A DNA stretch of 64,000 bases from Oscillospiraceae bacterium (GTDB taxonomy: Bacteria; Bacillota; Clostridia; Oscillospirales; CAG-272), in assembly GCA_015064385.1 (NCBI GenBank), contig SVSI01000002.1:191315-255314 (forward strand), given 5' to 3'. Positions 9,015 to 16,901 of the stretch are shown here, piece after piece (position 1 is the first letter of the stretch; the number at the start of each line of letters is the position of its first letter). The notes under the pieces were generated by a model. That model was not told where the DNA came from, did no database searches, and was given only the letters and a program-made list of their open reading frames with translations. The translations under genes and the position numbers were made by a program.

Positions 9015-10193
9015 TTACGCCCTTGCGAGCGTGTGCAGATACTCTCCGGCTGTAAGTATCGCTTCTCTTATATCTTCGACACCGACCTCCCTGCCGTATG
9101 CAGAGGAGCACCTTGTCTTACTATATTTATGCACGGTATCGTCCACAAAATCCATAATATCGGTGAATTTTATCTTATTTTCAAGGAAAAGCTTGACCGC
9201 CTCGTCGTTTGCCGCGTTGAGTATCGCGGGAAGCGTTCCGCCCATAGCGAAAGCGTATCTTGCAAGCGGGAGAGTTTTGAAGGTCTCCTCGTCCGGCTCG
9301 AAAAAGGTCATCTTCGCTATCTCGGCAAAGTTGGGAACAGCCGAAACGCCTTCTTTGTGCTCCGTTCCGAAAAGTGCGTACGAAATGCAGGTACGCATAT
9401 CGGGTACTCCCATCTGCGCTATAACTGATCCGTCTCTGTACGCTACCATCGAGTGAACGACGCTCTCTCTGTGAACGACGACGTCAATATCCGATGCCGC
9501 TATATCAAAAAGATGCGCCGCCTCAATGACCTCAAATCCCTTGTTCATAAGAGTTGCACTGTCTATGGTTATCTTTTTACCCATATTCCACGTCGGGTGT
9601 CCGAGCGCCTGATCTACCGTAACGAATGCAAGCTCTTCTCTCTTTTTGCCAAAGAAGGGGCCGCCCGATGCGGTAAGTATCAGATTTTTCACCTCGTGCT
9701 TTTCGCCCGCGCGAAGGCACTGATGCACCGCACAGTGCTCGCTGTCAACCGGAAGTATCGAAACACCCTTTTCTCTCGCCGCACGCATAACTATCTCTCC
9801 GCCCGTAACGAGCGTTTCTTTATTGGCGAGAGCGATATTTTTGCCGTTCTCTATCGCGCAAAGGGTTGGGATAAGTCCCGCGTTACCGACCACCGAATTG
9901 AGTACGCTGTCACATTCAAGATACTCTATCATCTCGCACATAGAGTCCTTGCCCGCAAATATCTTTACGTTGGTATCGGCAAGTGCTACGGCAAGCTCCC
10001 TTGCCGCGCTCTCGCTGTTTACCGAAACGTATTTAGGTGCAAACTCGCGTACCTGGTCTTCAAGCGTTTTGACGTCCGAGTTGACCGAAAGCGCCTCTAT
10101 TTTAACCGAATATCTTCTCGCAATATCAAGCGCCTGCGTACCTATCGAGCCGCTCGAACCGAGAATGGCTATGGTCTTGTTTTCGTTTTTCAT
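9015..10193 (-). CDS. dxr: 1-deoxy-D-xylulose 5-phosphate reductoisomerase
   Basis: Dxr rearranges and reduces DXP to methylerythritol phosphate with NADPH, the committed step of the MEP pathway. The 392-residue protein has the N-terminal nucleotide-binding motif ILGSSGSIGTQALDI and the metal/substrate segment LPVDSEHCAVHQCL. Further along are the substrate-binding ASGGPFF and the stretch NMGKKITIDSATLMNKGFE. It begins five bases after the cdsA stop and ends 16 bases before rseP, so it is translated from the same message. Confidence 0.97.
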   Translation of the reverse strand: MKNENKTIAILGSSGSIGTQALDIARRYSVKIEALSVNSDVKTLEDQVREFAPKYVSVNSESAARELAVALADTNVKIFAGKDSMCEMIEYLECDSVLNSVVGNAGLIPTLCAIENGKNIALANKETLVTGGEIVMRAAREKGVSILPVDSEHCAVHQCLRAGEKHEVKNLILTASGGPFFGKKREELAFVTVDQALGHPTWNMGKKITIDSATLMNKGFEVIEAAHLFDIAASDIDVVVHRESVVHSMVAYRDGSVIAQMGVPDMRTCISYALFGTEHKEGVSAVPNFAEIAKMTFFEPDEETFKTLPLARYAFAMGGTLPAILNAANDEAVKLFLENKIKFTDIMDFVDDTVHKYSKTRCSSAYGREVGVEDIREAILTAGEYLHTLARA

Positions 10194-10198
10194 ATCTT

Positions 10199-11017
10199 TC
10201 AGTTAAAAAGGGGCATAATGCTCGTCAGAATATATGTGAGCGATGCAGTTGCCAAAATACTGTCGAAACGGTCAAGCACTCCGCCGTGACCGGGGAAAAT
10301 GTGGCTGTAATCCTTGACCTTGTATCTTCTTTTTATCATAGATGCGATAAGATCTCCCACGACTGACGCCGCAGAAAGAATCACCGAGCAGAAGAATATC
10401 CAGAAATAGTTGGGCGTAACGTCCGAGAATATTCCCACGAAGCTTGCGTATATCATAACGACGACCACGCAGGATGCAAGTCCGCCCAAAAATCCCTCTA
10501 CCGTCTTCTTGGGACTGATCGCGGGAATGAGCTTACGCTTACCGAATTTAAGTCCGACGAAATACGCGCCCGTATCCGATATCCACGCCGCAGCGTACGC
10601 TATCGGGAAAAGGAAAACTCCGTTTGCGGCGTCTCTTACCGCAACGAGCATCGAAAATCCGAAGGTAATATATATTATCATAAGTGCGGCAAACGCCGTC
10701 TCGGGAAGCTTTTCCCTTTCCTTCTCGTTTCCGAATACCGAAAGTGCCAGAAGCGCGAAAAAGTAAGCGAGAGTGAGACAGATAAGTATTTTATCAAAAT
10801 TTCCCGCTCTCGTCAGCGATGCAGAAAGGACGCTATATAAAAGCGACGGGATAAGTATTTTCAGATTTTTCGACATCTTCATACAGCTGAGCATCTCGTA
10901 CGCTCCTACAAGCGCGAGTACCGCCGCGAAAACGACGTAAACGAATGTGTGTGAGAGCAGTACTACCGGAATGAATATACAAAGCAGTACCGCCGCCGTA
11001 ATAATTCTTGTTTTCAT
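10199..11017 (-). CDS. cdsA: phosphatidate cytidylyltransferase
   Basis: CdsA makes CDP-diacylglycerol from phosphatidate and CTP for phospholipid synthesis. The 272-residue protein is strongly hydrophobic with about seven to eight membrane segments and carries the family signature near its C-terminus (VVGDLIASMIKRRYKVKDYS, then FPGHGGVLDRFDS). AAAGGAG lies just ahead of the ATG. The 266-base gap from uppS is unusual for this operon and is filled with palindromic repeats. Confidence 0.96.
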   Translation of the reverse strand: MKTRIITAAVLLCIFIPVVLLSHTFVYVVFAAVLALVGAYEMLSCMKMSKNLKILIPSLLYSVLSASLTRAGNFDKILICLTLAYFFALLALSVFGNEKEREKLPETAFAALMIIYITFGFSMLVAVRDAANGVFLFPIAYAAAWISDTGAYFVGLKFGKRKLIPAISPKKTVEGFLGGLASCVVVVMIYASFVGIFSDVTPNYFWIFFCSVILSAASVVGDLIASMIKRRYKVKDYSHIFPGHGGVLDRFDSILATASLTYILTSIMPLFN

Positions 11018-11029
11018 TTTTTCTCCTTT

Positions 11030-11142
11030 GCTTAGGGCTCTGCCCCAACGCCGTTTGCGGCGTTTTGAATCCGCTTAGAAACTTTTTGCTTAGGGCTCTG
11101 CCCTAAGAACCCGCTTAGAAACTTTTTGAAAAAAGTTTCTAA
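11030..11142. repeat. cluster of short repeated palindromes
   Basis: Two short sequences each occur twice: CTTAGGGCTCTGCCC at 11031-11045 and 11089-11103, and CCGCTTAGAAACTTTTTG at 11071-11088 and 11111-11128. The second copy of the first unit closes into a hairpin (11089-11107), and the second copy of the other forms a 13-base stem (11115-11142). It is non-coding and lies between uppS and cdsA. Confidence 0.8.
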
Positions 11143-11173
11143 GAACTTCAAAAACTTTTATTAAACATGTCAC

Positions 11174-11287
11174 TTTACTTTTTGAGTAAAGTTTTTGGGG
11201 AGGTTTGGAACACCTTTTTGCAAAAAGGAGTTCCAAGAAAACCGTTTTTGGAAAGTCTGAAAACTTTTTTCTCAAAAAAGTTTTCAG
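11174..11287. repeat. dispersed palindromic element, copy 1, with a second stem reaching into uppS
   Basis: A small hairpin (11174-11192) leads into a 50-base segment (11187-11236) that matches 28951-29000 at 48 of 50 positions and contains a long inverted repeat (11205-11236). A further perfect 14-base stem (11257-11270 / 11274-11287) includes the uppS stop codon. No open frame here looks coding. Confidence 0.85.
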
Positions 11288-11991
11288 TATCCGCCGAATT
11301 TGCGGTGACGGGACATAAAGTCCTCGACTGCCTTGTCAACGTCCTCGGGCTTAAAGTCGGGCCAAAGCTTGTCGCTGTAATAAAATTCGCTGTACGCCGC
11401 CTGCCACAAAAGGAAGTTGGAAAGCCGTTTTTCTCCCGCAGTACGCACGATAAGATCGGGATCGGGAGAGTTTTTAGTATAAAGGTGTGTGGTAATATCC
11501 TCTGCGCTGACCTGCGTTTTACCCTCGGAGATAAGCTCGTTTACCGCGTGAGTTATCTCGTCGCGCGCACCGTAGTTGACAGCCACGTTAAGGATCGCCT
11601 TATTATGGGCGGATCTTTTCTCAATATCCGTCATTTTATCGGCAAGCGTCTTTGAGAGGGGAGATTTGTCTCCCAAAAATATAAGACGTATTCCCTTTTC
11701 GATAAGCTCGTCGGCGTTATCGTCTATATTCTTTTCAAGAAGTCCCATCAGCGCGCCGACCTCTTCTGCAGATCGGTTCCAGTTTTCTGTGGAAAAGGCG
11801 TAAACGGTGATGTTTGCGATTCCGAGATTAAAGCAATGCTCAACTATTTTAGTGAAGGTTTTAAGCCCCTCAACGTGTCCCTGACTTCTGGGCAAAAGGC
11901 GTTTTTTCGCCCATCTGCCGTTTCCGTCCATAATAAAGGCAATGTGCTTTATCTTTTCGCCGATATTGACTTCGCTTTTCGGTGATGTCAT
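11284..11991 (-). CDS. uppS: isoprenyl (undecaprenyl) diphosphate synthase
   Basis: This cis-prenyltransferase makes the C55 lipid carrier for peptidoglycan and wall polymers. The 235-residue protein contains the catalytic motif FIMDGNGRWAKKR and the following RSQGHVEGL, then VYAFSTENWNR and the C-terminal DPDLIVRTAGEKRLSNFLLWQ. GGAG lies seven bases before the ATG. Its stop codon falls inside a perfect 14-base stem, so the message end is folded into the repeat region that separates it from cdsA. Confidence 0.97.
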   Translation of the reverse strand: MTSPKSEVNIGEKIKHIAFIMDGNGRWAKKRLLPRSQGHVEGLKTFTKIVEHCFNLGIANITVYAFSTENWNRSAEEVGALMGLLEKNIDDNADELIEKGIRLIFLGDKSPLSKTLADKMTDIEKRSAHNKAILNVAVNYGARDEITHAVNELISEGKTQVSAEDITTHLYTKNSPDPDLIVRTAGEKRLSNFLLWQAAYSEFYYSDKLWPDFKPEDVDKAVEDFMSRHRKFGGY

Positions 11992-12031
11992 AAGATTTCT
12001 CCGATTTGGTTATTTATTGATTTGTTAAACT

Positions 12032-12064
12032 AAGGGAGGCGAGCGTATTCCGCTTTCCTCCCTT
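12032..12064 (-). terminator. possible hairpin between frr and uppS
   Basis: AAGGGAGG and CCTCCCTT close a 14-base stem with two mismatches. The T run after it on the minus strand is poor, so it may be a processing or attenuation structure and not a terminator. Confidence 0.4.
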
Positions 12065-12082
12065 TGATATTTCGCTTTTGTG

Positions 12083-12637
12083 TCAGAGGGACATTATGTC
12101 GTCCACCTTAGCCGAGGTAATGGTATCAATATTCTTGATATACTTATCGGTAAGGTCCTGAACTGTCTTTTCGGACGCCTTCTGCTCGTCCTCGGTCATA
12201 TCTCCGTCCTTTTTCATCGCCTTGCACTTGTCGTTTGCATCGCGTCTGATGTTACGGAGAGCTACCTTTGCATCGTCTCCCATCTTGTTTACCTGCTTCG
12301 AGAGCTCCTTACGTCTGTCCTCGGTGAGCTGGGGGAAGACAAGACGGATAACCTTTCCGTCGTTCTGAGGAGTCATACCGAGATTGGCAGCAAGGATCGC
12401 CTTTTCGATCATCTTGAGCATGCTCATATCCCAGGGCTGGATAGCGAGGGTGCGAGCGTCGGTTGCCTTGATCTGTGCAATATCCTTGATGGGTGTGGGA
12501 CTGCCGTAGTAGTCAACGGTAACCTTCTGAAGTACTGCCGCAGATGCCTTTCCGACTCTTACCTGTGCGAGGTTGTCCTCGTAAACGGCAACGCTTTTTT
12601 TCATTCTTTCTTCAAATTCTCTAGTATCAAGCTTCAT
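12083..12637 (-). CDS. frr: ribosome recycling factor
   Basis: The 184-residue protein acts with EF-G to split post-termination ribosomes. Family segments such as VRVGKASAAVLQKVTVDYYGSPTPI and the C-terminal RDANDKCKAMKKDGDMTEDE are complete. Its ATG overlaps the pyrH stop by one base (TAATG) and GGAGG lies inside the pyrH end, so translation is coupled to pyrH. Confidence 0.97.
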   Translation of the reverse strand: MKLDTREFEERMKKSVAVYEDNLAQVRVGKASAAVLQKVTVDYYGSPTPIKDIAQIKATDARTLAIQPWDMSMLKMIEKAILAANLGMTPQNDGKVIRLVFPQLTEDRRKELSKQVNKMGDDAKVALRNIRRDANDKCKAMKKDGDMTEDEQKASEKTVQDLTDKYIKNIDTITSAKVDDIMSL

Positions 12638-13359
12638 TATTTATTTCCTCCATTTACTATTGTTCCTATTTCTTCGCCCATAACGGCTCTGTATATATTG
12701 TACGGATCGTCAAGTCCAAACAGAAGGATCGGTATGTCGTTATCCATTGAGAAGGACGTTGCAGTCGTATCAATTACTGTGAGATGCTTGCTGAGTATCT
12801 CCATATACTCAATAGAATCGAGCTTCTTTGCCTCGGGATGGGTTTTAGGATCTGCCGTGTAAACTCCATCGATATTCTTTGCAAAGAGCATTATCTCTGC
12901 GCCGATCTCTGCCGCGCGAAGTGCCGCCGCCGTGTCGGTCGAGAAGAACGGGCTTCCTATTCCGCAGCCGAATATAACCACTCTGCCCTTATTCAGATGA
13001 GCTATTGCCTTGTTTCTGATATAGGGCTCTGCAAACTGCTTCATTTCGATAGCGGTGAGAACTCTCGTGGGAACGTCGAGCTGCTCGAGAACGTCCTGAA
13101 GAGCGAGCGAGTTTATCGTGGTTGCGAGCATGCCCATGTGGTCAGCTCTGGTCTTGTCCATTTTGCCGCCCTGTCTGCCGCGCCAGATGTTTCCGCCTCC
13201 GACGACAACAGCGACCTGCACTCCCGCGTTGACACATTCCTTTATGACCTTGCATATTTCCTCTATTTTCTCGAAATTGAGGATGCCGCGAGGTGCATCG
13301 CTGAGTGCCTCACCCGAGAGCTTTAAGAGTATGCGTTTATACTTTGGCTGAGCGTCCAT
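12637..13359 (-). CDS. pyrH: UMP kinase
   Basis: PyrH phosphorylates UMP to UDP. The 240-residue amino-acid-kinase fold shows [14 protein letters not shown], the [11 protein letters not shown] loop, the [15 protein letters not shown] segment and the [20 protein letters not shown] nucleotide site. GGAGG stands five bases from the ATG. In most Firmicutes pyrH directly follows tsf; here a 2.5-kb island in the other direction and a terminator lie between, so pyrH depends on its own promoter (13396-13424). Confidence 0.97.
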   Translation of the reverse strand: MDAQPKYKRILLKLSGEALSDAPRGILNFEKIEEICKVIKECVNAGVQVAVVVGGGNIWRGRQGGKMDKTRADHMGMLATTINSLALQDVLEQLDVPTRVLTAIEMKQFAEPYIRNKAIAHLNKGRVVIFGCGIGSPFFSTDTAAALRAAEIGAEIMLFAKNIDGVYTADPKTHPEAKKLDSIEYMEILSKHLTVIDTTATSFSMDNDIPILLFGLDDPYNIYRAVMGEEIGTIVNGGNK

Positions 13360-13395
13360 AGATCCTCCAGATGTAATAATGTATTATTCTTTATT

Positions 13396-13424
13396 ATTTT
13401 ACTATATTATGTTCGTTTTGTAAA
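13396..13424 (-). promoter_or_regulatory. pyrH promoter, -35 inside the edge of the direct repeat
   Basis: Minus-strand TTTACA (13424-13419) and TAAAAT (13401-13396) are 17 bases apart and 37 bases from the pyrH start. The -35 box lies within the end of the 230-base repeat that flanks the island, so the repeat may have supplied the promoter when the operon was split. Confidence 0.6.
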
Positions 13425-13631
13425 TAGTTTTTTTGGATTTTTACAAATAATATACAATTTTTTGTGGTGCGTAATTAAATTGACACGGTAGGGGTCGGCG
13501 CCCACGACGACCCGCCTCGACAGAAGAAATAAAATAAATCTTGACAAACACCTCTGAAAATTGTAAAATATACTTATCAAACGGCGGTGCTCCGCCTTTG
13601 TGAAATTTTATTTTTGGAGGTAAAAGAAATG
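13401..13631 (+). repeat. 230-base direct repeat, copy A (promoter and leader)
   Basis: This stretch, ending at the ATG of the gene at 13629, matches 14956-15185 with roughly ten differences and one single-base gap. It holds a dyad (GGGTCG...CGACCC), the promoter at 13541-13569, a GC-rich leader hairpin (GGCGG-TGCT-CCGCC, 13583-13596) and the ribosome site GGAGG. The two copies lie 1554-1555 bases apart. Confidence 0.95.
13541..13569 (+). promoter_or_regulatory. promoter of the first island gene
   Basis: TTGACA (13541-13546), 17 bases, TAAAAT (13564-13569). The spacer and boxes are nearly identical to those at 15095-15123. Confidence 0.8.
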
Positions 13632-14099
13632 GAAAATCGCAGAAAAGCAATCATTGCTGTTAGTGTCATAGGAATTTTAATCGGAATCTTTTGTATTATA
13701 GTATCCGGGATTGTATTTTCCGAGAACGGAGGTACATACACAAAACGCTTTACGTATGGCGGCGACGCATATACCGGAATTCAAAATGCAGCAGCCAACA
13801 CATCTAACAATGTTGCGTTGCTTCATAATCTTGTTGCACTTGTCTCGGGATATGCATTTTTAATTGTTGGTCTTATAATGATTTGGAAATCGATATGCAA
13901 GCTTGTTGAATCAAACGCTTGCTCCGATAAAAAAACAGGCAACACATCAAACTACGAATGCAATCAAGAAAGCGCGACTAAAACCCAATCACAAGCAACC
14001 GTTGGTTCAGAAGAAAGAATTAACATGATTGAAAGACTTCGCTCACAAGGTTTGATTACTGAAGAAGAATATCAACAAGCAATTTCAAAAGAACAATAA
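13629..14099 (+). CDS. small two-helix membrane protein with SHOCT tail
   Basis: The 156-residue protein starts at the ATG at 13629 (MENRRKAIIAVSVIG) with GGAGG nine bases upstream, not at the longer frame. It has a membrane helix at about 7-29 and a second at about 68-88 (LVALVSGYAFLIVGLIMIW). A polar linker follows, and the protein ends in a SHOCT-like short helical tail (ERLRSQGLITEEEYQQAI). SHOCT tails recur on otherwise unrelated bacterial membrane proteins; their role is not established. It is followed after 15 bases by another membrane gene with the same tail. I do not recognise a specific function. Confidence 0.75.
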   Translation: MENRRKAIIAVSVIGILIGIFCIIVSGIVFSENGGTYTKRFTYGGDAYTGIQNAAANTSNNVALLHNLVALVSGYAFLIVGLIMIWKSICKLVESNACSDKKTGNTSNYECNQESATKTQSQATVGSEERINMIERLRSQGLITEEEYQQAISKEQ

Positions 14100-14114
14100 G
14101 GAGAACAAAAATAT

Positions 14115-14900
14115 ATGGAATCAAGTTTATTTGTAAATAAAAGAAACTTACACGCTAAAACGCCGATAACTATTTTGACCATAATTTCACTAATTTTAAC
14201 TGTGGTCTGCTATGTCGATGTCTTCACATATTATACATATAGTAATGATGGTTTACGGGAATTACATTTTTCTTTATTTGGGTACAATATTGTTGATACT
14301 ATTTTTTCAATTCTATCCTACCTTTTAGCAATAGCACCCACAATTATATTTGCAATATACATATTTAAATTTTACAAGCAATTTCGAGCTGAACTTTCTA
14401 TACCTGTTGTATTAGGGTTAATTGCTTTTAATCCGCTTTTTGTTGTTATTAGAAATCTAGTATTGGGTTACGGATTCTCATCTGTACTTGATATGTTAGT
14501 TGGTTTACTAATAATTGTATCTTTTACACTTGCAACAATAAGTGCGTTAAAAGGATTGTCTAAAAAAATATATATCATAGTTGCTATCGCTTGTGGATTG
14601 TTAAGTGATTTAGTATCCTTTATTTCATTTATTGGCTATACTACTGAATATATTGAGAACGGATTATACCTTTATTTATTTACTTTGCCGCTTGAATTGC
14701 TAGGTTCTGTTGCTCTATATATAGCATTGCTTTTCTTTTGTTTAAATAACAAAATGCCTGTGGCAATTAAAAAAGAAAAGAATACAGAAAAAATGACGCC
14801 TGAACAATCATTAAAATATTTAAAGGAAAAGTTAGACCTTGGTATGATTACAGAGGAAGAGTATCAAGTGCAAAGAGCAGAAATTATCAATAAACTTTAA
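14115..14900 (+). CDS. polytopic membrane protein with SHOCT tail
   Basis: The 261-residue protein has about six hydrophobic segments between residues 17 and 212. A charged linker (KKEKNTEKMTPEQS) follows, and the C-terminal SHOCT-like tail is LKEKLDLGMITEEEYQVQ. It is co-transcribed with the gene before it (15-base gap, AAGGAG ahead of the ATG). Its base composition is markedly AT-rich, with many TTA, ATA and AAT codons, against the GC-richer flanking housekeeping genes, which points to transfer from another source. No enzyme motif is visible. The shared tail suggests the two proteins act together or bind the same partner. Confidence 0.7.
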   Translation: MESSLFVNKRNLHAKTPITILTIISLILTVVCYVDVFTYYTYSNDGLRELHFSLFGYNIVDTIFSILSYLLAIAPTIIFAIYIFKFYKQFRAELSIPVVLGLIAFNPLFVVIRNLVLGYGFSSVLDMLVGLLIIVSFTLATISALKGLSKKIYIIVAIACGLLSDLVSFISFIGYTTEYIENGLYLYLFTLPLELLGSVALYIALLFFCLNNKMPVAIKKEKNTEKMTPEQSLKYLKEKLDLGMITEEEYQVQRAEIINKL

Positions 14901-14912
14901 TCCATACAAATT

Positions 14913-14950
14913 AACACCTTATAACTTCTGTCATAGGGTGTTTTTTGTTT
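14913..14950 (+). terminator. terminator after the two-gene SHOCT unit
   Basis: AACACC pairs with GGTGTT (plus TAT/ATA inside), followed by TTTTTTGTTTT. It separates the first two island genes from the third. Confidence 0.75.
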
Positions 14951-14955
14951 TGGAG

Positions 14956-15185
14956 ACTATATTCCGTTCGTTTTGTAAATAGTTTTTTTGGATTTTTACA
15001 AATAATATACAATTTTTTGTGGTGCGTAATTAAATTGACACGGTAGGGGTCGGCATCGCGACGACCCGCCTCGACAGAAGAAATAAAATAAATCTTGACA
15101 AGCACCTCTAAAAATTATAAAATATACTTATCAAACGGCGGTGCTCCGCCTTTGTGACATTTTATTTTTGGAGGCAAAAGAAATG
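14956..15185 (+). repeat. 230-base direct repeat, copy B
   Basis: This is the second copy of 13401-13631, again placing promoter, leader hairpin and ribosome site directly before an ATG. The small internal dyad differs from copy A but keeps its pairing arms. Confidence 0.95.
15095..15123 (+). promoter_or_regulatory. promoter of the third island gene
   Basis: TTGACA (15095-15100), 17-base spacer, TAAAAT (15118-15123). Confidence 0.8.
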
Positions 15186-15866
15186 TTAGCGGAAATCAGA
15201 AACAGCTATTCGGATATAGGCAAGAAAATTAAAGAGTGGGCAGTGTGGATATTCATAGTTGAAGCCGTTGCGGCAATAATTGCCGGAATTATTGGATTTT
15301 TCATTTTCTGTTCGTGGGAAGGTGACGACGGCGGTTTTATTTTGGCATTTCTCTCCCTTCTTGCCATTCCTCTCGCTATTTTCATCGAATTTGTCGGTAC
15401 TTGGCTTCTCTACGGCTTCGGAGAGCTTATTGATAAAACTGTTGAAAATGAACGCAACACGAGAGATATTCTTAATATTCTGAAAAAATCACCCTCAAAA
15501 AGCACCGATAGCGGCGCGCCCAAATCTCAAACAGAAAACAAAAATACAGAGCAGACGAGCTACAAACAAACGGCAAGTGAACCTCAACCCCAGCAATCGT
15601 TTATAAAAAGATCCTATACCGACGACGAGCTCCGCGCTCTCCCGCTTACATCACTCACACAGCTCTATGCATCGGACAAAATTACAAAGGAAACCTACGA
15701 CCGCATAAGAAACGAGGACGAAAAAGCAAAAGACGAAGCAAAAAAGAAAGAAGAAACACAAGTGCTGCCTTGCCCTGAATGCGGCGAAGATTTATCCTTT
15801 ATGGGATGGGATGACTTAAAACAAAAACAATCTTGTCCATTCTGCGGAAAAGAGATTTTATTTTAA
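15183..15866 (+). CDS. membrane protein with C-terminal zinc ribbon
   Basis: The 227-residue protein starts at the ATG at 15183 (MLAEIRNSYSDIGKK) with GGAGG ahead. Two membrane segments lie at about 18-38 and 46-70. A long polar linker rich in K, E, Q and T follows, then a short helical motif (YTDDELRALPLTSLTQLYASD), and the protein ends in a zinc ribbon (CPECG...CPFCG). No function is recognised. It shares its promoter-leader region, not its sequence, with the first island gene, so the two transcription units are expected to be expressed together. Confidence 0.7.
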   Translation: MLAEIRNSYSDIGKKIKEWAVWIFIVEAVAAIIAGIIGFFIFCSWEGDDGGFILAFLSLLAIPLAIFIEFVGTWLLYGFGELIDKTVENERNTRDILNILKKSPSKSTDSGAPKSQTENKNTEQTSYKQTASEPQPQQSFIKRSYTDDELRALPLTSLTQLYASDKITKETYDRIRNEDEKAKDEAKKKEETQVLPCPECGEDLSFMGWDDLKQKQSCPFCGKEILF

Positions 15867-15879
15867 TCCCTTATAACAA

Positions 15880-15909
15880 AAAAACCTCGGCACGAGTGCC
15901 GAGGTTTTT
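15880..15909. terminator. bidirectional terminator between the island and tsf
   Basis: A perfect 14-base stem (AAAAACCTCGGCAC, loop GA) has T tracts on both strands. It ends the island on the plus strand and tsf on the minus strand. Confidence 0.9.
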
Positions 15910-15929
15910 ATTTGCTTGTAGTCGGTTAA

Positions 15930-16862
15930 TTAGCCCTTAACCATCTTTTCGATCTCTGCTGCGAAATCGTCTTCTCTCTTCTCGATGCCTTCGCCCTTCT
16001 CAAAGATGTAGAACGCCTTAACAGCGATCTCTGCTCCGAGGGTCTTTGCACATGCGGCAACGTACTTGCCAACGCTCATCGAGTCGTCCTTTACGAAGGG
16101 CTGCTCAAGCAGACAAACCTTCTCAAAGAAGAGCTTGCCGAGCTTACCTTCAACGATCTTTGCAAGAACTGCATCGGGCTTGCTTGCAAGCTTGGGATCG
16201 TTCTTTGCTGCTGCAACCTGAATTGCAACCTCTTCGTCAATAGCGCTCTGGGGAACATCTGCCTTTGCAACGTAGGTGGGAGGGTTGCCTGCAGCGATCT
16301 GGAGTGCAACGTCCTTTGCGCAAACAGCGAACTCGCTCTTTGCAGCGGTAGCATCGTCGGTATCGAATACTACGATAACACCGGTGTTACCTGCACCGTG
16401 GATGTAGGTGCTCATTACGCCTTCGGTAAGAACGAAACGGCGAATGCTGATCTTCTCACCGATCATTGCGATCTTCTCAACGAGAGCGTCCGAAACGGTG
16501 ATGTCGCTTCCGTCGAACTTGCAAGCGCCGAAAGCGGTAAGATCTGCGGGCTTGTTAGCAAGGAGAGTGCGGAGAAGTCCCTTAACGAACTCCTGGAAGG
16601 TTGCGTTCTTTGCAACGAAGTCGGTCTCTGCGTTAACCTCGATCATTGCGGCATTTTTGCCGTCAACCATAATATCAACTACGCCCTCTGCGGCGATTCT
16701 GCTTTCCTTCTTTGCAGCAGTTGCAAGGCCCTTCTCACGAAGGATCTTTACAGCCGCATCTACGTCGCCGTCTGCTTCAACGAGCGCCTTTTTACAGTCC
16801 ATCATTCCGAGACCGGTCTTAGCGCGGAGAGCTGCAACGTCTTTTGCTGTGATCTGTGCCAT
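15930..16862 (-). CDS. tsf: elongation factor Ts
   Basis: EF-Ts exchanges GDP for GTP on EF-Tu. The 310-residue protein opens with the UBA-like domain and its signature RAKTGLGMMDCKKAL, then IEVNAETDFVAKN, and has the core and C-terminal dimerisation regions. AGGAGG lies ahead of the ATG. It follows rpsB by 39 bases as in most bacteria, but its transcription probably ends at the terminator at 15880-15909 and does not continue into pyrH. Confidence 0.97.
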   Translation of the reverse strand: MAQITAKDVAALRAKTGLGMMDCKKALVEADGDVDAAVKILREKGLATAAKKESRIAAEGVVDIMVDGKNAAMIEVNAETDFVAKNATFQEFVKGLLRTLLANKPADLTAFGACKFDGSDITVSDALVEKIAMIGEKISIRRFVLTEGVMSTYIHGAGNTGVIVVFDTDDATAAKSEFAVCAKDVALQIAAGNPPTYVAKADVPQSAIDEEVAIQVAAAKNDPKLASKPDAVLAKIVEGKLGKLFFEKVCLLEQPFVKDDSMSVGKYVAACAKTLGAEIAVKAFYIFEKGEGIEKREDDFAAEIEKMVKG

Positions 16863-16901
16863 TTTTATTTCCTCCTAAAAGTAGTAAAATCAGTGTTTTG
16901 A

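Noticed and set aside
11090..11275. 61-codon minus-strand frame between uppS and cdsA
   Set aside because: It is composed entirely of the palindromic repeats; no ribosome site, and the same reading recurs wherever the element occurs.
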